Shown piece after piece: positions 46,758 through 58,540 of a stretch of DNA of 64,000 nucleotides (the first letter of the stretch is position 1; each line of letters starts with the position of its first letter). A model generated the notes under the pieces. It was not told the origin of the DNA, searched no databases, and saw only the letters and a program-made list of their open reading frames with translations. This DNA is from Corydoras sp. C115 (taxonomy: Eukaryota; Chordata; Actinopteri; Siluriformes; Callichthyidae): the NCBI GenBank assembly GCA_019802505.1, contig JAFMOC010000002.1, positions 3,725,001 through 3,789,000 on the forward strand. The letters are read 5' to 3'. Made by a program: the position numbers and the translations under genes.

Positions 46758-48641
46758 ATGATATTTCATGTTTTATTTTGTCAGTTTAATTTTAGCTTGT
46801 TAAAAAAAAACAAAAAAAAACATGAATTCGAGAGTTTCAAACTGAAACAATGCAAAAGCGCATTTTATCCTCAAAGCTGGCAAAAAATAGGCAAATGGGT
46901 CAGAGCATCTTTAAACTTGTAGCTCTCATGGGTGTTCCAGTTTTAGTGGTCAGGATTTATAAAAAGAAGTCCAAGAACAGAACAGATATAAACTGATGTC
47001 AGGGTCATGGGTGGCCCATGGATGCAAGTGGGGAGTGACAAATGTGTCTGGGAGGACTGGCCAATTTGATCTGATGAGTTACTGGAGCTCAAATTGCTTA
47101 ATATTGGTTCTGACAGAAAAGGTTCAGAATATACTCAACCATGCATTTTAGCACTATGGCATAGTCATGCTACAACAGTCAGCACAGGTCACTGGGAAAC
47201 ATTATAGTTTAATTATACATTACACTGAAATGCAATGCTATGCTATGCTAGCTGTTATATATAAAAAAGAAGAAAACTGCTTTTTACTGATTAAACCCCA
47301 GACCTAAGTAGTCAGTAGAGATGACTTCAGGTCTATAATGCAAATTCATTATGTACTTTAAATTGCTAGAAACAGTTTGCTTTATTGTGAAGAAATGAGC
47401 CTGTATCTAGAAAAATACATCTTTTTGCATTTCTTAGCTTTTTCCATCACTTGGATGAGGGCATTTTCACACTGCATAATTTATACAGACAGCGTCACCT
47501 ACCACCTAAAAAATGGAAAAAAGGCTAAGAACAATACAAAGAGAAATTGCAGGTAGAAAGAGAAATGCAGAAGAGAAACGAATATGACAGACAACAGAGG
47601 GATGGACAAAAAAACACTTAAGAAGAAAAATGCCAGAAAGAATAAAGAATAAATGTAACAAAGCAAATGGTTTTGAGAGAACTTTTAAAGTCATTAAAAA
47701 AGAAGACAATAGGGAGAGAATATGCCAAAAATTATTAGAACAAGCACAGCAAACCACTGTCAGACATAACACTAAAATAAATAAAAAGAAAACTGTTATA
47801 TTAGTGACATTAATTTGTATCATGGTAAACAACTCACAATAGGTGTTTTCAGATGGGGAGATTTTTTTTATAATTCTATAAATGCTGTTTTAAGAGATTT
47901 TTAAAGTTTTAATTCAGAATGAGTATTTTATGATAAGACTATCCACCTTTTAGATAAGTGTTTTTGACTGGTCCAGAAAGAAGCATATGGTGCTATTTAT
48001 TTAAGAAATAAACAGCTGTGTAAACGTTATACAGCTAAAGTACAGAACTGGCATGACTGAGATCTGAGATGCTGCTTCAATATTTTCAGATAATGTTCTT
48101 TCCTTATAATAATGCCTCCTACCCCCATTATGTCATGGTGTGATTGAGGTGTGGTTAAAAAAATCCACATATATGAAACCAATTAACTCCTCAAAAGCTT
48201 CTAAAGCCATGACGTCATCATCTGGGATTTCTCAAATTATATGATGGAATAGTAATCTTAGTGTTTGTAAACTTGTAAATAATCTTAGTGTTTGTAAACT
48301 TGAAAGTTTACAAACAGCAAATCTTAAAAATCACTCTCCCTAGAAATCATTTTGGTAAACCTTAACTGACTTAAAACTGGAAAAGTTCAGTCTGAATTAA
48401 AATTAGACAGTGAGTAAAAAGGCTTTTTAGTACAGTATAAACTCCTGGTTTTAAATTTATATAATAATTTTCTGCCCATTCAAAAACACTTTAATTCAAT
48501 TCAGACTGGTTCACAATGCACACAGTGAGGACTGAGACTCAGTGGATAAGCATCGCAAAAATAGATAAAACATTGCTTGAGCTTACCCTTAAGCCCTTAA
48601 AACTTACCTTAAAGTAAAATATTTGAGCCAGAATAAAACCA

Positions 48642-48680
<39 letters not shown>

Positions 48681-49286
48681 ATTTATTATTATTATAGCAT
48701 TATTTACTTTGCCACATGACTTATTTACTGCAGACATAACAGCCTCATTGAAGATTCATTGGGCTTAAAATATCTTTTAAATTTGTTTTCCACCATATAA
48801 TGATCATCAGGATTGTGCAAACCCCAGTAACCAAAGATCAGGAAACCATTGTGTACTATGAACATTACAGCAATTTGACAACATTAAAAGTCATGTAGTG
48901 TGTGAAAAGAATTAGTCTATTTGCTGAGGCTTTACACTGATTATGAAACTTATTATGCAAATGATCCAAATTCCTTAAAATAACCTAAGTCATTAAAATG
49001 ATAAAAAGATTGATTCTTTAAAAAAACAACCTTCCTCAGGTAAGCTTTTTTAGAGGTTTAAATATTTATATAGTTTTAACTGAAACAAATTGGTGAGCCC
49101 TATTAGGAGCCTTTAAATCCCTGTGTTTTAAGGGATTTTATATAAAGTGGGCACAAGACTTATTGAACATAACTTATAGTGGACAAAAATTAGATGAAGA
49201 ATTTTCTGATCTGATGTAGCACTTCATTCTTCATTCTTTTTTTTTTTGACATTTTTAAAGGCTGAACAGACTTGATATGTACCCAC

Positions 49287-49601
49287 CCAGGCTGAGTTGG
49301 ACTGGTTAAGTTGGTTAAGCATGACGATGGAGGTGCATCCATAGTCAAACACCAGCCTCCAGAAGTCAGTAGTGGTGCCAGGCAGAGGGTGAGGGGTCAC
49401 AATAAAAGCTGCTGGTCGGTGAAAGCTGTCAGTGAGGGCAGCATTGATGTAGTTGTTGCTCTCGCCTTCTGTGGTGATCAAAAATGCCAGAACACGATCA
49501 GGTGGCAAAACATCCATGCTGCGATTCCTCTCGCGGTTCCGTGGCAACAACGCAATGCTGCACTCCTCCACATCCAAGTGAGGTGTCACAGAGTTCAGTG
49601 T
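49287..49601 (-). CDS. ptpru: ptpru exon: start of D2
   Basis: 315 bases, 105 codons, phase 0. Acceptor TTTTTAG, donor GTGGGT. It reads TLNSVTPHLDVEECSIALLP, RNRSMDVLPPDR, SNNYINAALTDS, and FWRLVFDYGCTSIVMLNQLN to SAW. The NYINA block and FWRLV-D-Y are conserved phosphatase structure motifs. The DVEECSIALLPRNR linker between D1 and D2 matches PTPRU closely. Length is that of one undivided exon. Confidence 0.95.
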
Positions 49602-52600
49602 CTAAAAAGCAAAAGGTAGATTTACTGCATGAATGTTCTGTCTCTCAGTGACAAATTGAATTGCATTTTGGCAGCTCCTCAAGAGGTTAAAGAAGGTAAA
49701 AATGACAAAAAAAGCTGCAAGCCTGACAGAAAAAGCTATATGATGAGGATTTAGGGGGTTCTATGCTATTGTAGAAATTAGGATGATTTATGCTTTCCAC
49801 AAGCAGCATTCTGCATCTGGAAACTGAGATGGGGTGTCGCTCCTGTGGCAGCTTTCTGATGTGACTTTAAAAAGCTTTTCACAACCCTCAAACACATCTA
49901 CTGACATTATTTTGAAACCCATTAGTCCAGCTATATACACAATAAATAGTAATGTTATGATCCCATCAAAAATGTCTATAATAGGAACATAAAAAATGCA
50001 GATAAGTGTTGACTGCTTGTGGATAGGTGGGGTATACTGCACTCTCTAATGAATACTGCAAACACATAAGGAACAGGCTAATAGAAAAGAAATGGTGTGA
50101 ACTGCTTAGCTCCACCTAGGAAGCATAATAAGCACCCAGCCTGAGAGAGGAGGAAAGGATGCCAGAATGAGTGCGCTGTCGGAGTGATGGCTCTGCTGGA
50201 TCAAAGCATGCAAAACACCCTGCTGTCAAACAGCAGCCAGCCCACTTTCATCCATGCCGGTCTTGTGCCAGTTCCCTCTGTCACAACTAGAAACCACACT
50301 GTGATAATTGCACCATAACTCATATGGAGCATAATAATGGACGATGCTGTATACGTGTTAAGTGAATAGAAAGCAAATGGGCTGCTGAATTAGTACTGCA
50401 TAGCGAATCAATACCAAATCCACATTTTAAAGCACAAACTCTATTGATGTTAAGGTTCTTACAAACTGCTTCAAAAATGGTAAATTACATTTCTTTGAAA
50501 AAAAGGAAACCAAAAACAAACATCTACATTTTAATTACAAAATATGCTTTTTTAACAATAGGGTGTTATCTCTAAACCAGTAGCTGGAGATAGCATTTAT
50601 ATTCTTACATGCTTTCTGGCCAAAAATATAAGGTTAACATGATAGTACTTATTTTGATCAGCTTTATATATAATTATAGATGTAACAGGTGCCAGTTCAG
50701 TTAATCAGTTTTTGTGTTCACGTTCAGCATTTTAGTTAATTAACTCCGTTCGGTCATTGGTTTGTTTTTGTGCACGTGGTCGGGAGTTTGTCTATTTAGT
50801 TTCCGTGTTCCCCTTCCTCAGTGCACGTCGTTGTTTTCATGTCACCTTGTTTTGTGTTACCTCTTTGTGTTTGGTGTCCCTACACCTTAATTAAAACCCT
50901 TTTGCCGCTACCTGGTGTGTCTGACTCCCTTCAGCGCGTTAAAGCGCTTCGGCTCTGCGTGTTCCGCTGCGCAGCCATTCCGATCGAGGTAAGCGAGTGT
51001 GAAAATAGAGCATTTGTTGAGTATGAGCATTTCTTCACAGCCTTATGTCACATTTATTTTATGCATCAGAATGGGCTGTTAGGTCAAGATCTTGTGTTAA
51101 TGACAGTATAATACAACCACTCAGAATTCTGTGGTGGCGAAATTATGATTAGCTTCAGTCCAGCAGTGAAGATATGCATCATATAGCAGCATATGACAGA
51201 TTGGTACAGATTGGGGACTACGAGGATAAACGCAGCATAACCGAGATACCTATAGGATTTACATGCACATTCTCAGGCTCAGATTTATGAGCGGGACAAG
51301 GGGACATTGCCAGAGACTGCAGCAAACAATGCCACTTTGCTGTCTTCTAGTCCGGCTTGCCCACTTGCAACCTGGAAGAAGGGAATGGCGTGGAGATCAC
51401 CACCTGCTAAAGTGTTGGCCACCTGCTATTCCTGTGTCAACATGAAGACAATCCAGAAATTGAGAGTTTCATAAACAATCTGGGTGACACCTGCTATATG
51501 CTAGAGAGCGGATGTCAGGAACTAATAGGCACACAGAGTTAAAGTAGTGTGCATGAAGGCAGAATGACTGGGATTGCTTTGATCCCTCTCCCTCTCACAA
51601 TGAAATTGTGTGTGTATGTGCCCTGCTTATTTATTAAAAAATTAATGAAAGGTCAAAGAACAAACAAAAGAGTAAAGTTTCATTACAAAGTAATATTTAA
51701 AAAAACAGAATGACTTTTGAGGGTACCAACAACAAACAATCTACATTCTTTAGTTTTTAAACAACAAATAAAAAAAATCACTGATTCCTGTACTTTGTGT
51801 AACTTACATATACATATAAAATACAATAAAAAATATCTTCTAGGCAATCAATAGGATGGTGTGGACCACTCGACGTTTCATTCCGCCTAAATGTTTATTT
51901 TCAGCAATGCCATATGTTCACTCATTAGATTTAAGTCTTATCTCCCTGTAAGCCTGCTTTTAGGTAGGTTGTATTTCATGGTAGAGTGCTATGGCAATTG
52001 AATTTAACTGAACTGAGGTAAGGACTAATCCTGCTTCACCGGCTCTGCACAGCATCAGAACAGAGCTTCTGGTTGGTAACATTCCTCCTTCTAACCCCAT
52101 ACTTCAGAGAACTTGTAAGTATTAACTGATAATATGTGTAATTCTTAATATATTCTTACTTTTCCTTTTGTATGCAGTTTGTAATAAAGACTTTAAGGCT
52201 GAATTTTATAGTTTTTAAAAGCTTTGAAATACATTTGGAAATTAAACTAATCCTGTAGCCAACAACAAAATGGAGTAAAAGCAAATAATACTCAGTATAA
52301 GTATTGTTTCTGGCACAGAGCACTTCCACCTCAAATAATTTCTGTTTGTAATCTGAATCTTTCTAGGTCTGTGAGAGTTTTCCAGTTTTCAGATTTTCAG
52401 TTACCTCCAAAATTCCAAAGACATGGTTACAGGTAAACAGAGATACTAAATTGTTCTAGCTTTTGAGGGGTCTACATACAGTAAGTGCTCTGTCTGAAAT
52501 TCAAATGAATAAGACTGTTACATCAAAAAGGGCATCCGATATGTGTTTTAGTTTTATATATAAAAAAAACCTCTGATATAAACAGCCAGAAAAAGAAGAA

Positions 52601-53783
52601 AAAAATAATAGACATGATGATAAAGTATCCAACAGGCAAAAATTATCTTTAAAAAATGCCTGTGGCATGATACAGCAAAGCAAGCTCCAAGGATAAGCGA
52701 GGGTAGCAGAGGCAGTGCGAGATATTAAACAGTCTCCAGACAGCACAGGCAATTTGCTCAGCATCTATGGGATCATCCTTTAAATAGCAGTCCAAGATGA
52801 CTCTTTTACCTTGAAAGTTTCTATAAGCATCAGACTGCTAATTTACCATCAACGCACAGCCATTAATAACATCCTGTTAAAACATTAAGGTGCAACATAT
52901 ATGTAATGTCATGCCTATGAGCAAATAATGTCTTAATGATGTTTTAAGAGTGTAGTTGCAAGCATTACATATACATTGTGCTGACCTACCTGTGCTGTCT
53001 GGGCAGCAAGAGTCACAGAAGCAGATGAAAAAAGAAATGTGCAGATATAAAATCTAACAGGGACAAGTACAGGGAACTGAAAGTTCTTTAGGAACAAACT
53101 CCAGTTTTTAAATCTTGTTAAATTATATATTTTCAAAAGGAAATAAAATAAAAGAAAAAATTGAAATTGATTATTTTAAAGGCTTATGTGAAGTCTTCAT
53201 CAGCTACAATGCTGTTTTAATTGTAAGCTATTTTTGAGTCATACGTACTGCTTAAGATCCGCTCATCCGAATATAGATGGACTTCTAGTGTCCTTGGTAA
53301 TGAGCATATGTTTACACTTTCAAAAAGTTGATAATTTATAATGATCATGGATCAGAGTCTTATGCTATGGGTAAACATCATTCTTATCACAATTAAACCT
53401 AGTTTACTAGGTTTAGTACTTACTAAACAATTTCCACCCAGCAAAATTTTGCAAATATGCAATTCACAAGTTTGGCATCACTCACTTTTTTCTTTGTGAT
53501 GCATTAACATACTGTAAAGATGAGTACCCATTTGCATACTGTGAAAAATTCACGTTCAAGTAAATATGCTGTATTAAGAAATTAGTTAACAACATATAGT
53601 TTTAAAAGGACAAACCTTTAAAGAATAACAATTTATCTTATTTTTTTCTTTTCAACACAAAATTAAGAAAAATTCACAAGAACTTAATTTTTTTTGTTTC
53701 CACTTTTGTGAATCCAGCTCCAAAACAGCTCAGTTAGCACAAGGTCACATAGAAGAGCTTGAGGGTGACAGCTCAAGACTAAC
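49602..53783 (-). other. ptpru intron
   Basis: Contains a plus-oriented solo LTR at 50681-51004. Otherwise unassigned AT-rich sequence. Confidence 0.8.
50681..51004 (+). repeat. Solo LTR of compact element, subfamily A
   Basis: 324 bp, starting TGTAACAGGTGCC and ending GCGAGTGTGAAA, where the intact LTRs end GCGAGTCTGACA. Perfect 5-bp target duplication ATAGA at 50676-50680 and 51005-51009. It keeps TGCACGTCGTT near 50822-50832, the half-site of the self-primer pair, but has lost the second arm of the terminal palindrome. It lies antisense to ptpru. Confidence 0.88.
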
Positions 53784-53933
53784 CTGGAACTCTTCTCTGA
53801 GCTGTGAGGAGTTGCTTTGAGAGTCGACTCTTAGCATCTCCTTGTAGGTGACAGCAAACTCGTTCACTGGTATCGCCGTCTCTCCACACAGGCACGCTTC
53901 CAGAATGGCATCATGAATAAAAATGTACTGCTC
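53784..53933 (-). CDS. ptpru: ptpru exon: end of D1 and linker to D2
   Basis: 150 bases, 50 codons, phase 0 at both ends. Acceptor GGTGCAG, donor GTTAGT. It encodes EQYIFIHDAILEACLCGETA, then FAVTYKEMLRVDSQSNSSQL and REEFQ. EQYIFIHDAILE is the last helix of the first phosphatase domain, and the SNSSQLREEFQ linker is shared by R2B members. Confidence 0.95.
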
Positions 53934-54459
53934 CTGCACCAGAGAATGAGAGAGAGAACGGGGAGAGGCAACACAGGGAGTTGGTGAGAGTAAAAGGGCA
54001 ATGGGGAGGAAAAATTGGAAAGAAAACAAATGCACACAATATGGAGCCTGATTAAAGTTAATCCAACGCTGTCGGGCAAGATTTGTCTAACCTGGCCCAA
54101 TCTAAATTAAACATTTGTTCCATGCTGTTTTTTTTCAAAGATGCACAGCATGTGTATATGTGTGTGTTTGTGAGAAGATGTGTGTGAGAAAAGCAACTGC
54201 TTCAAAGAAAATCAAACGTTTGTGGAAAACATTCAGTTAAAACATAGTAAACAATTAATAATAAACAAGCAAATAAATAATTTTTTCGCATAAAATGATT
54301 TAGTAGGCAGAAAAGCAAGCACCTCAAACAAAAATTCACGATTCATTTTTTCTCATTTAGCCGTACAAATTAATTAAACATATAGGGAAGCTTTTTAATC
54401 AATGACCATTTGCTATTATAGTAAAGCAAGAGAGGGTGTGCATCTTCTTTCTATCTTTC

Positions 54460-54504
<45 letters not shown>

Positions 54505-55463
54505 ATGCCATAGGTTTTAGCACTGCTCTGAGCTTATTTAAAGAGAAGCTGTGTCACTTTACCTCATATAGCCTTGTTCTCTATTAAAGACAATGCTGTG
54601 TATTTATAAATAAATACATATATATTGCAGAATAGGTTCAGCGGGTCCTTTAAACTATGGACCCGAGCTATGGCATAAGACATTTCCGCACCTAAGCAAT
54701 GAATATCGATCGTTTGCGTGTCTTTTTGAGTTATATTTTATTTACACATCAAATTTTTATTTTTTTTATTATTTTGGTTTATTATCTTAAATACAAATAT
54801 AGCACCAACATCCTAACAGATGACTTATTCTGTTAGCAGAGCAAGTGGTTTGAACACCTGTCTGGTTCGAGGTCTGTAAGAACAAGCCTCCAAGTAAAGG
54901 TTTTTACTTTACTGCTCTTGAACTTGTCTCCACACATGCTCACGTAACAATCTTGTAAGTTATGCAAAAGTTTTTTAGTCCTTTCCTAATAAAAATTAAA
55001 CAATAATCTGTATATTATAAGTTGTCTTACATATCTCTATTTACAAATAAACCTCTGGAGTTTGTATTCATCTTTCATATCAGGGTGTCTTTTTTTATCT
55101 TTGGATTAAATGCAGTATTATTAATACATATGATACTTGCATGATTTCTTTATAAAATGCTAATCCAAAGTGTCATAGTCCATCCAAGAACCTCATTTGG
55201 TAAAAAAGGGGAAATAATCCAAGAACAAACTCCACACAGAAAGGACCTTGTTTTAAATTAAATGTAGGACTTTCTTGACAAGAGATCTGACAGGTGTGCC
55301 ACTTATTCATTTGTAGTAACTTGATTTTCTTTACTTTAACAGTGAGTGTGGGTGCATTTGTTAACTGCAGTGATTTGATTAAGCTTCACTTAATTGATGT
55401 GCATTATAATGGAATTGATAAAATCCTATACATTTTCAGAATATGATTCTGAATCAGTCTCAC
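53934..55463 (-). other. ptpru intron
   Basis: Includes a (GT)n microsatellite at 54461-54503. Otherwise nothing recognisable. Confidence 0.8.
54461..54503. repeat. (GT)n microsatellite
   Basis: About 21 GT units. Confidence 0.95.
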
Positions 55464-55599
55464 CTCTGTCTGAATCATGTTAATGCGCCGTGAACAGAGC
55501 GTCTTCACACAATTGTAGATATCCACCACTCCCTCACATTCTGCCATGTCTAACATGACATCCAGCACAATGTAGCAGCCCGTCCTGCCAGCCCCCATA
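55464..55599 (-). CDS. ptpru: ptpru exon: D1 P-loop, with atypical Met
   Basis: 136 bases. Acceptor GATGCAG, donor GTGAGA. The split codon from the previous exon gives VVVHCS, then MGAGRTGCYIVLDVMLDMAE, CEGVVDIYNCVKTLCSRRIN and MIQTE. The catalytic Cys and the Arg of Cys-x5-Arg are present and the Q-loop QTE is intact, but the residue after CS is Met where nearly all D1 domains have Ala. ATG for a GCN codon needs at least two base changes, and no alternative acceptor restores Ala. DVMLDMAECEGVVDIYNCVK is diagnostic for PTPRU. Confidence 0.95.
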
Positions 55600-56399
55600 C
55601 TGCATCACATGTGCACACATTAAGAAAAATAAGTACAAATAAAATGACTTGTTTCAACACAAAGAGTTAGCTTTGCTTTGTTTTAAATAATAAATTATTT
55701 TAAATTTCTCATAAAACCAGTCATTGTTTTTGTCTTAACATTTGTCTAAAACATTTAGTTATACAACATGTAAAAGGTATAAGGGACACACATCTTAGTT
55801 ATTAAATTCAGTTATTTCAATCGGTTGCCTCCTCGATTTTAAAGTTGCTCAAGCACCCGGTCAATCGCTTTCGATAATGTCATGCCTAAATCTTTGTGCC
55901 AACAGTTTGGTGAAAGCCATATCTATTATAGCATGACTGTGTTCCAATGCACAAACATGGTACAAGAAGCAGTGGGTGAGTTTGTACACTCTTTATACAC
56001 AAACCAGATTGTAAATTGAGATCCAGGCCTTCTTATCCAACATTTGTTGGAAAACCACATAAGTGAGCTTCTAAATAAAAGGGCACAACTAAAACAGACA
56101 AATTTCAAAATGTTGCTTTTTAGGGCGCGGTAGCTCAGTTGTTAGGGTGTTGGGCTATCAATCTGAAGGTTGGGGGTTCAAATCCCACTTCCACTGAAGT
56201 TACAATTGGGGGTCCTTGAGCAAGACCCTCAACCCTCATAGCTCCAGGGATGTTGTGATTAACCCTGCGCACACCTTGTAAGTCGCTTTGGATAAAAGCG
56301 TCTGCTAAATCACCAAATAAACAATATACACATGTGAGTAGAGTGCTTACTACATGACACTCTGTTGGGGTTGTAAGAAAGGCATATATGTACATATAC
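55600..56399 (-). other. ptpru intron with SINE family B
   Basis: Donor GTATAT at 56399 and acceptor at 55600. It contains the family B SINE at 56124-56310. Confidence 0.85.
56124..56310 (+). mobile_element. tRNA-derived SINE, family B
   Basis: Plus-oriented. Head GGCGCGGTAGCTCAGTTGTT, B-box-like GGGTTCAAATCCC, the CTTGAGCAAGACCCTCAACC block, and the tail AAGTCGCTTTGGATAAAAGC ending GTCTGCTAAAT. It is a better preserved copy than 8309-8508. Confidence 0.88.
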
Positions 56400-56554
56400 C
56401 TGCAGTGGACAACCACAGGACCGGCATCAGCTGGTGTGGAGGATTTGACACGACGAATAAAGGCCAGCAGACCTGTGGCATGGTATGGCACTCCATGCTC
56501 TGGCCACGAAGTAAAGTGAAATTGCTGAACCTCATGTTTGGCTAAGTAGCCCCT
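56400..56554 (-). CDS. ptpru: ptpru exon: D1 WPD-loop (WPE) up to the catalytic Cys
   Basis: 155 bases. Acceptor TTTGCAG, donor GTATAT. It encodes RGYLAKHEVQQFHFTSWPEH, GVPYHATGLLAFIRRVKSST and DAGPVVVHC plus two bases of the Ser codon. The WPD loop reads WPE: the general-acid Asp is Glu. Human PTPRU, as I recall, also has WPE, and PTPRU has been described as a pseudophosphatase. This is the most upstream exon I can find. The preceding R2B exon (with its YWPD block) is not seen between 56555 and 64000. Confidence 0.95.
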
Positions 56555-57072
56555 CTGCAAATCACAAAATCATGATATGATTATTAAAATGTATTAAGCT
56601 TTTTGTCAGGAAAAAAACAATGTCTTCAGTTATCTCAATAACATTGAGAATATGAATAAGGTAATGATTTTAATCAAACATCTCAAACATGTCAGTGTCC
56701 ATAAAAATCCAGGGCAGCTATGCTTTGCCTTAGGAGCATTTTTATTGACTTATGCAGTTTTTATTATTCTGTGATTGCATCCAGATTTCCAATAAAAAAA
56801 ACAAAACAAATACAGTTAGTACAAAAAAATACAACAACTTTTACAATTAGAACAACTTATATGAAGTGCATCCATATGGTAAGTGGAACTAAATAATGTG
56901 CAAGAAGAAAGAAAGTAAAGAAATGTGCACCTAATAATATGAAATAAACATGAAACAGAACATAACAATCAAATCCACAAAAAATGTCCAGACACCAGCA
57001 TACAGCACAGAAAAAGGCTTAGAGTATGCATAACAAACTGTGTAACATCCAACCATCCATCCATTATCTTCC

Positions 57073-57623
57073 TGTCATGCACACACCCACTCCCACTGTT
57101 CCTCCTACCTCACCTCCACACACACACCCACTGCTACACCTGCCGCAACATCCACCAATCACCGTTCACCCTCTCCAGATTATTAGTTCCAGGTGCGCCT
57201 CATCGGCGGGAGCTACAATTTAGGTCGGCGTCCCGATCCACCAATGCAGAGTTTTCTGGTTACGTTACAGCGCTAATGGTTGTGTCTGAGTACTTGGCTC
57301 GCGCCCCGTGCTCATCTCTCGCTGCTGCATCTGAGCGGTTCGGTTCAACCCGTTGGTTTCTTCCAGGACTGTTTACCTGAGAGCAGGTGAAGGATCCCGC
57401 AACTCTGACTCCTTCGTGATCACCTCGTCGCATTCCTTACCGTCTCCTCATCAGGTCTCCCGGGGATCCCGAAGACCGGTGACGTCATTGCCAACGTCTA
57501 TTGTCTGTGTTTTCATTTTTTTTTTCTCTCTCTTTTTTGCTGTTGCTTTGGCAATAAAAAATGCTTTGGCTTCCTACGTTTGGCAATGCTTTGGCTTCCT
57601 ACGTTTCCTCCGGTAGCATGACA
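57073..57623. repeat. Solo LTR of a different family
   Basis: 551 bp bounded by TGTCATGC and its inverted copy GCATGACA, with a perfect 5-bp target duplication CTTCC (57068-57072 and 57624-57628). An AATAAA (57551) downstream of a T-rich stretch suggests plus orientation. GCTTTGGCTTCCTACGTTTG is duplicated near the right end. It shows no similarity to the compact-element LTRs. It interrupts a stretch resembling the tail of SINE family A (CCATCCATTATCTTC). Confidence 0.8.
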
Positions 57624-57639
57624 CTTCCCCATCCAGGTG

Positions 57640-58083
57640 AAAATTTTTCGCAAAAAAAAATTAAATAATAATAATAACAATAACCAGTACTCGCGAAGCG
57701 AGGGGGGGGAAGGTCCCTCTGGCTGTGAGGCATGCTGGATGCCCTCTTGCTGCGAGGCGGGGATAGCGCCCCTTGTGCTCGAAGTCTGCGGCTGGCGGAC
57801 CCTGGTGCTCGGAGTCGGCGATGCGCGGCCCCTGGTGCTTGGGATCGGCGGCGAACGGCCTCAGACGCTTGTGAACAGACGACGGGCGGCCCCCGTTACC
57901 CGGGCTATGCAGCTGGCGGTCCCTGGTGCTCAGACTCGGAATCGAGCAGTCCCTGGCACCCAGACTTGGTAATCGGCGGTCCCTGGTGCTCGGCTTTGTC
58001 AGCGGTGCCGCCTTTGGTCCTCCGGCTCAGCGATGGGTGACCCCTGGTGTCCGGAACTCTCCCGATGGTTTGGCACGCCTTTC
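57640..58083 (-). mobile_element. Internal region of compact LTR element, subfamily B (truncated)
   Basis: GC-rich units around CGGTCCCTGGTGCTCGG continue from the LTR at 58084, as in 1-245. At its left end an A-run and a G-run (GAGGGGGGG) mirror the order seen in element A before the polypurine tract, but no second LTR follows. The minus strand can be read as short SEHQGPP-type peptide units. Coding is unproven. Confidence 0.75.
58073..58082 (-). promoter_or_regulatory. Putative self-primer binding site (subfamily B copy 2)
   Basis: AAAGGCGTGC on the minus strand, one base past the LTR. It pairs with GCACGTCTTT at 58404-58413 with one G-U pair. Confidence 0.5.
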
Positions 58084-58540
58084 TGTCAGAAAGCGCGTTC
58101 TTCCCCGGATGAGAGCGGCTACGCGGAGCAATTGCGTACGCCGCTCGCGCATAGTGAGCGCTTCCCGGGCACTGGCTACGCGGGGAATACTGCGTACGCC
58201 GGCCAACAGAGGGAAAAGCTCCCACGAGTACAACCTGCGCGGAGCTATTGCGCAGCGCCACACCGTGGCAGAATGCGGAAGGAGAGTCCAGAAAACACCG
58301 GGATAAAAAACAAACCGATTTATTAATAAAAACTGGTGACGGAACACCAACAGAAAGGGGGGAACAAACGAACAAACTAACATTGGGTAGATTAACAGCA
58401 AACAAAGACGTGCACCGAGAAGAGGGGAAACGGAAACTAAATAACAAACCAACTAATCACGTGCACAGAAACAAACCAATCACCCAGCTGAGATAATAAA
58501 AAACCCAAACGAGGGACAGGTGCCCCAGGCACCTGTGACA
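58084..58540 (-). repeat. LTR of compact element, subfamily B
   Basis: 457 bp. The minus strand starts TGTCACAGGTGCC with palindromic partner GGCACCTGTC and ends TTTCTGACA. AATAAATCG (minus strand) near 58320 is the likely polyadenylation region. It aligns with 246-698 and 38700-39150. Confidence 0.85.

Larger units (their letters stand above)
44074..49286 (-). other. ptpru intron
   Basis: Contains a SINE family A copy (45357-45696), (TA)n plus poly(T) at 46625-46757 and an (ATT)n tract at 48641-48675. The donor is GTGGGT. No further exon seen. Confidence 0.8.

Noticed and set aside
56124..56200. Possible tRNA gene (GGTAGCTCAGTTGTTAGGGT and GGGTTCAAATCCC)
   Set aside because: The head is tRNA-like but is followed by the conserved SINE body and tail, so it is a SINE, not a functional tRNA gene.
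57905..58452. Overlapping minus-strand ORFs of 141-180 codons
   Set aside because: They run from the LTR into the repeat-rich interior of a subfamily B element; the LTR part is not expected to be coding and the frames show no family match.
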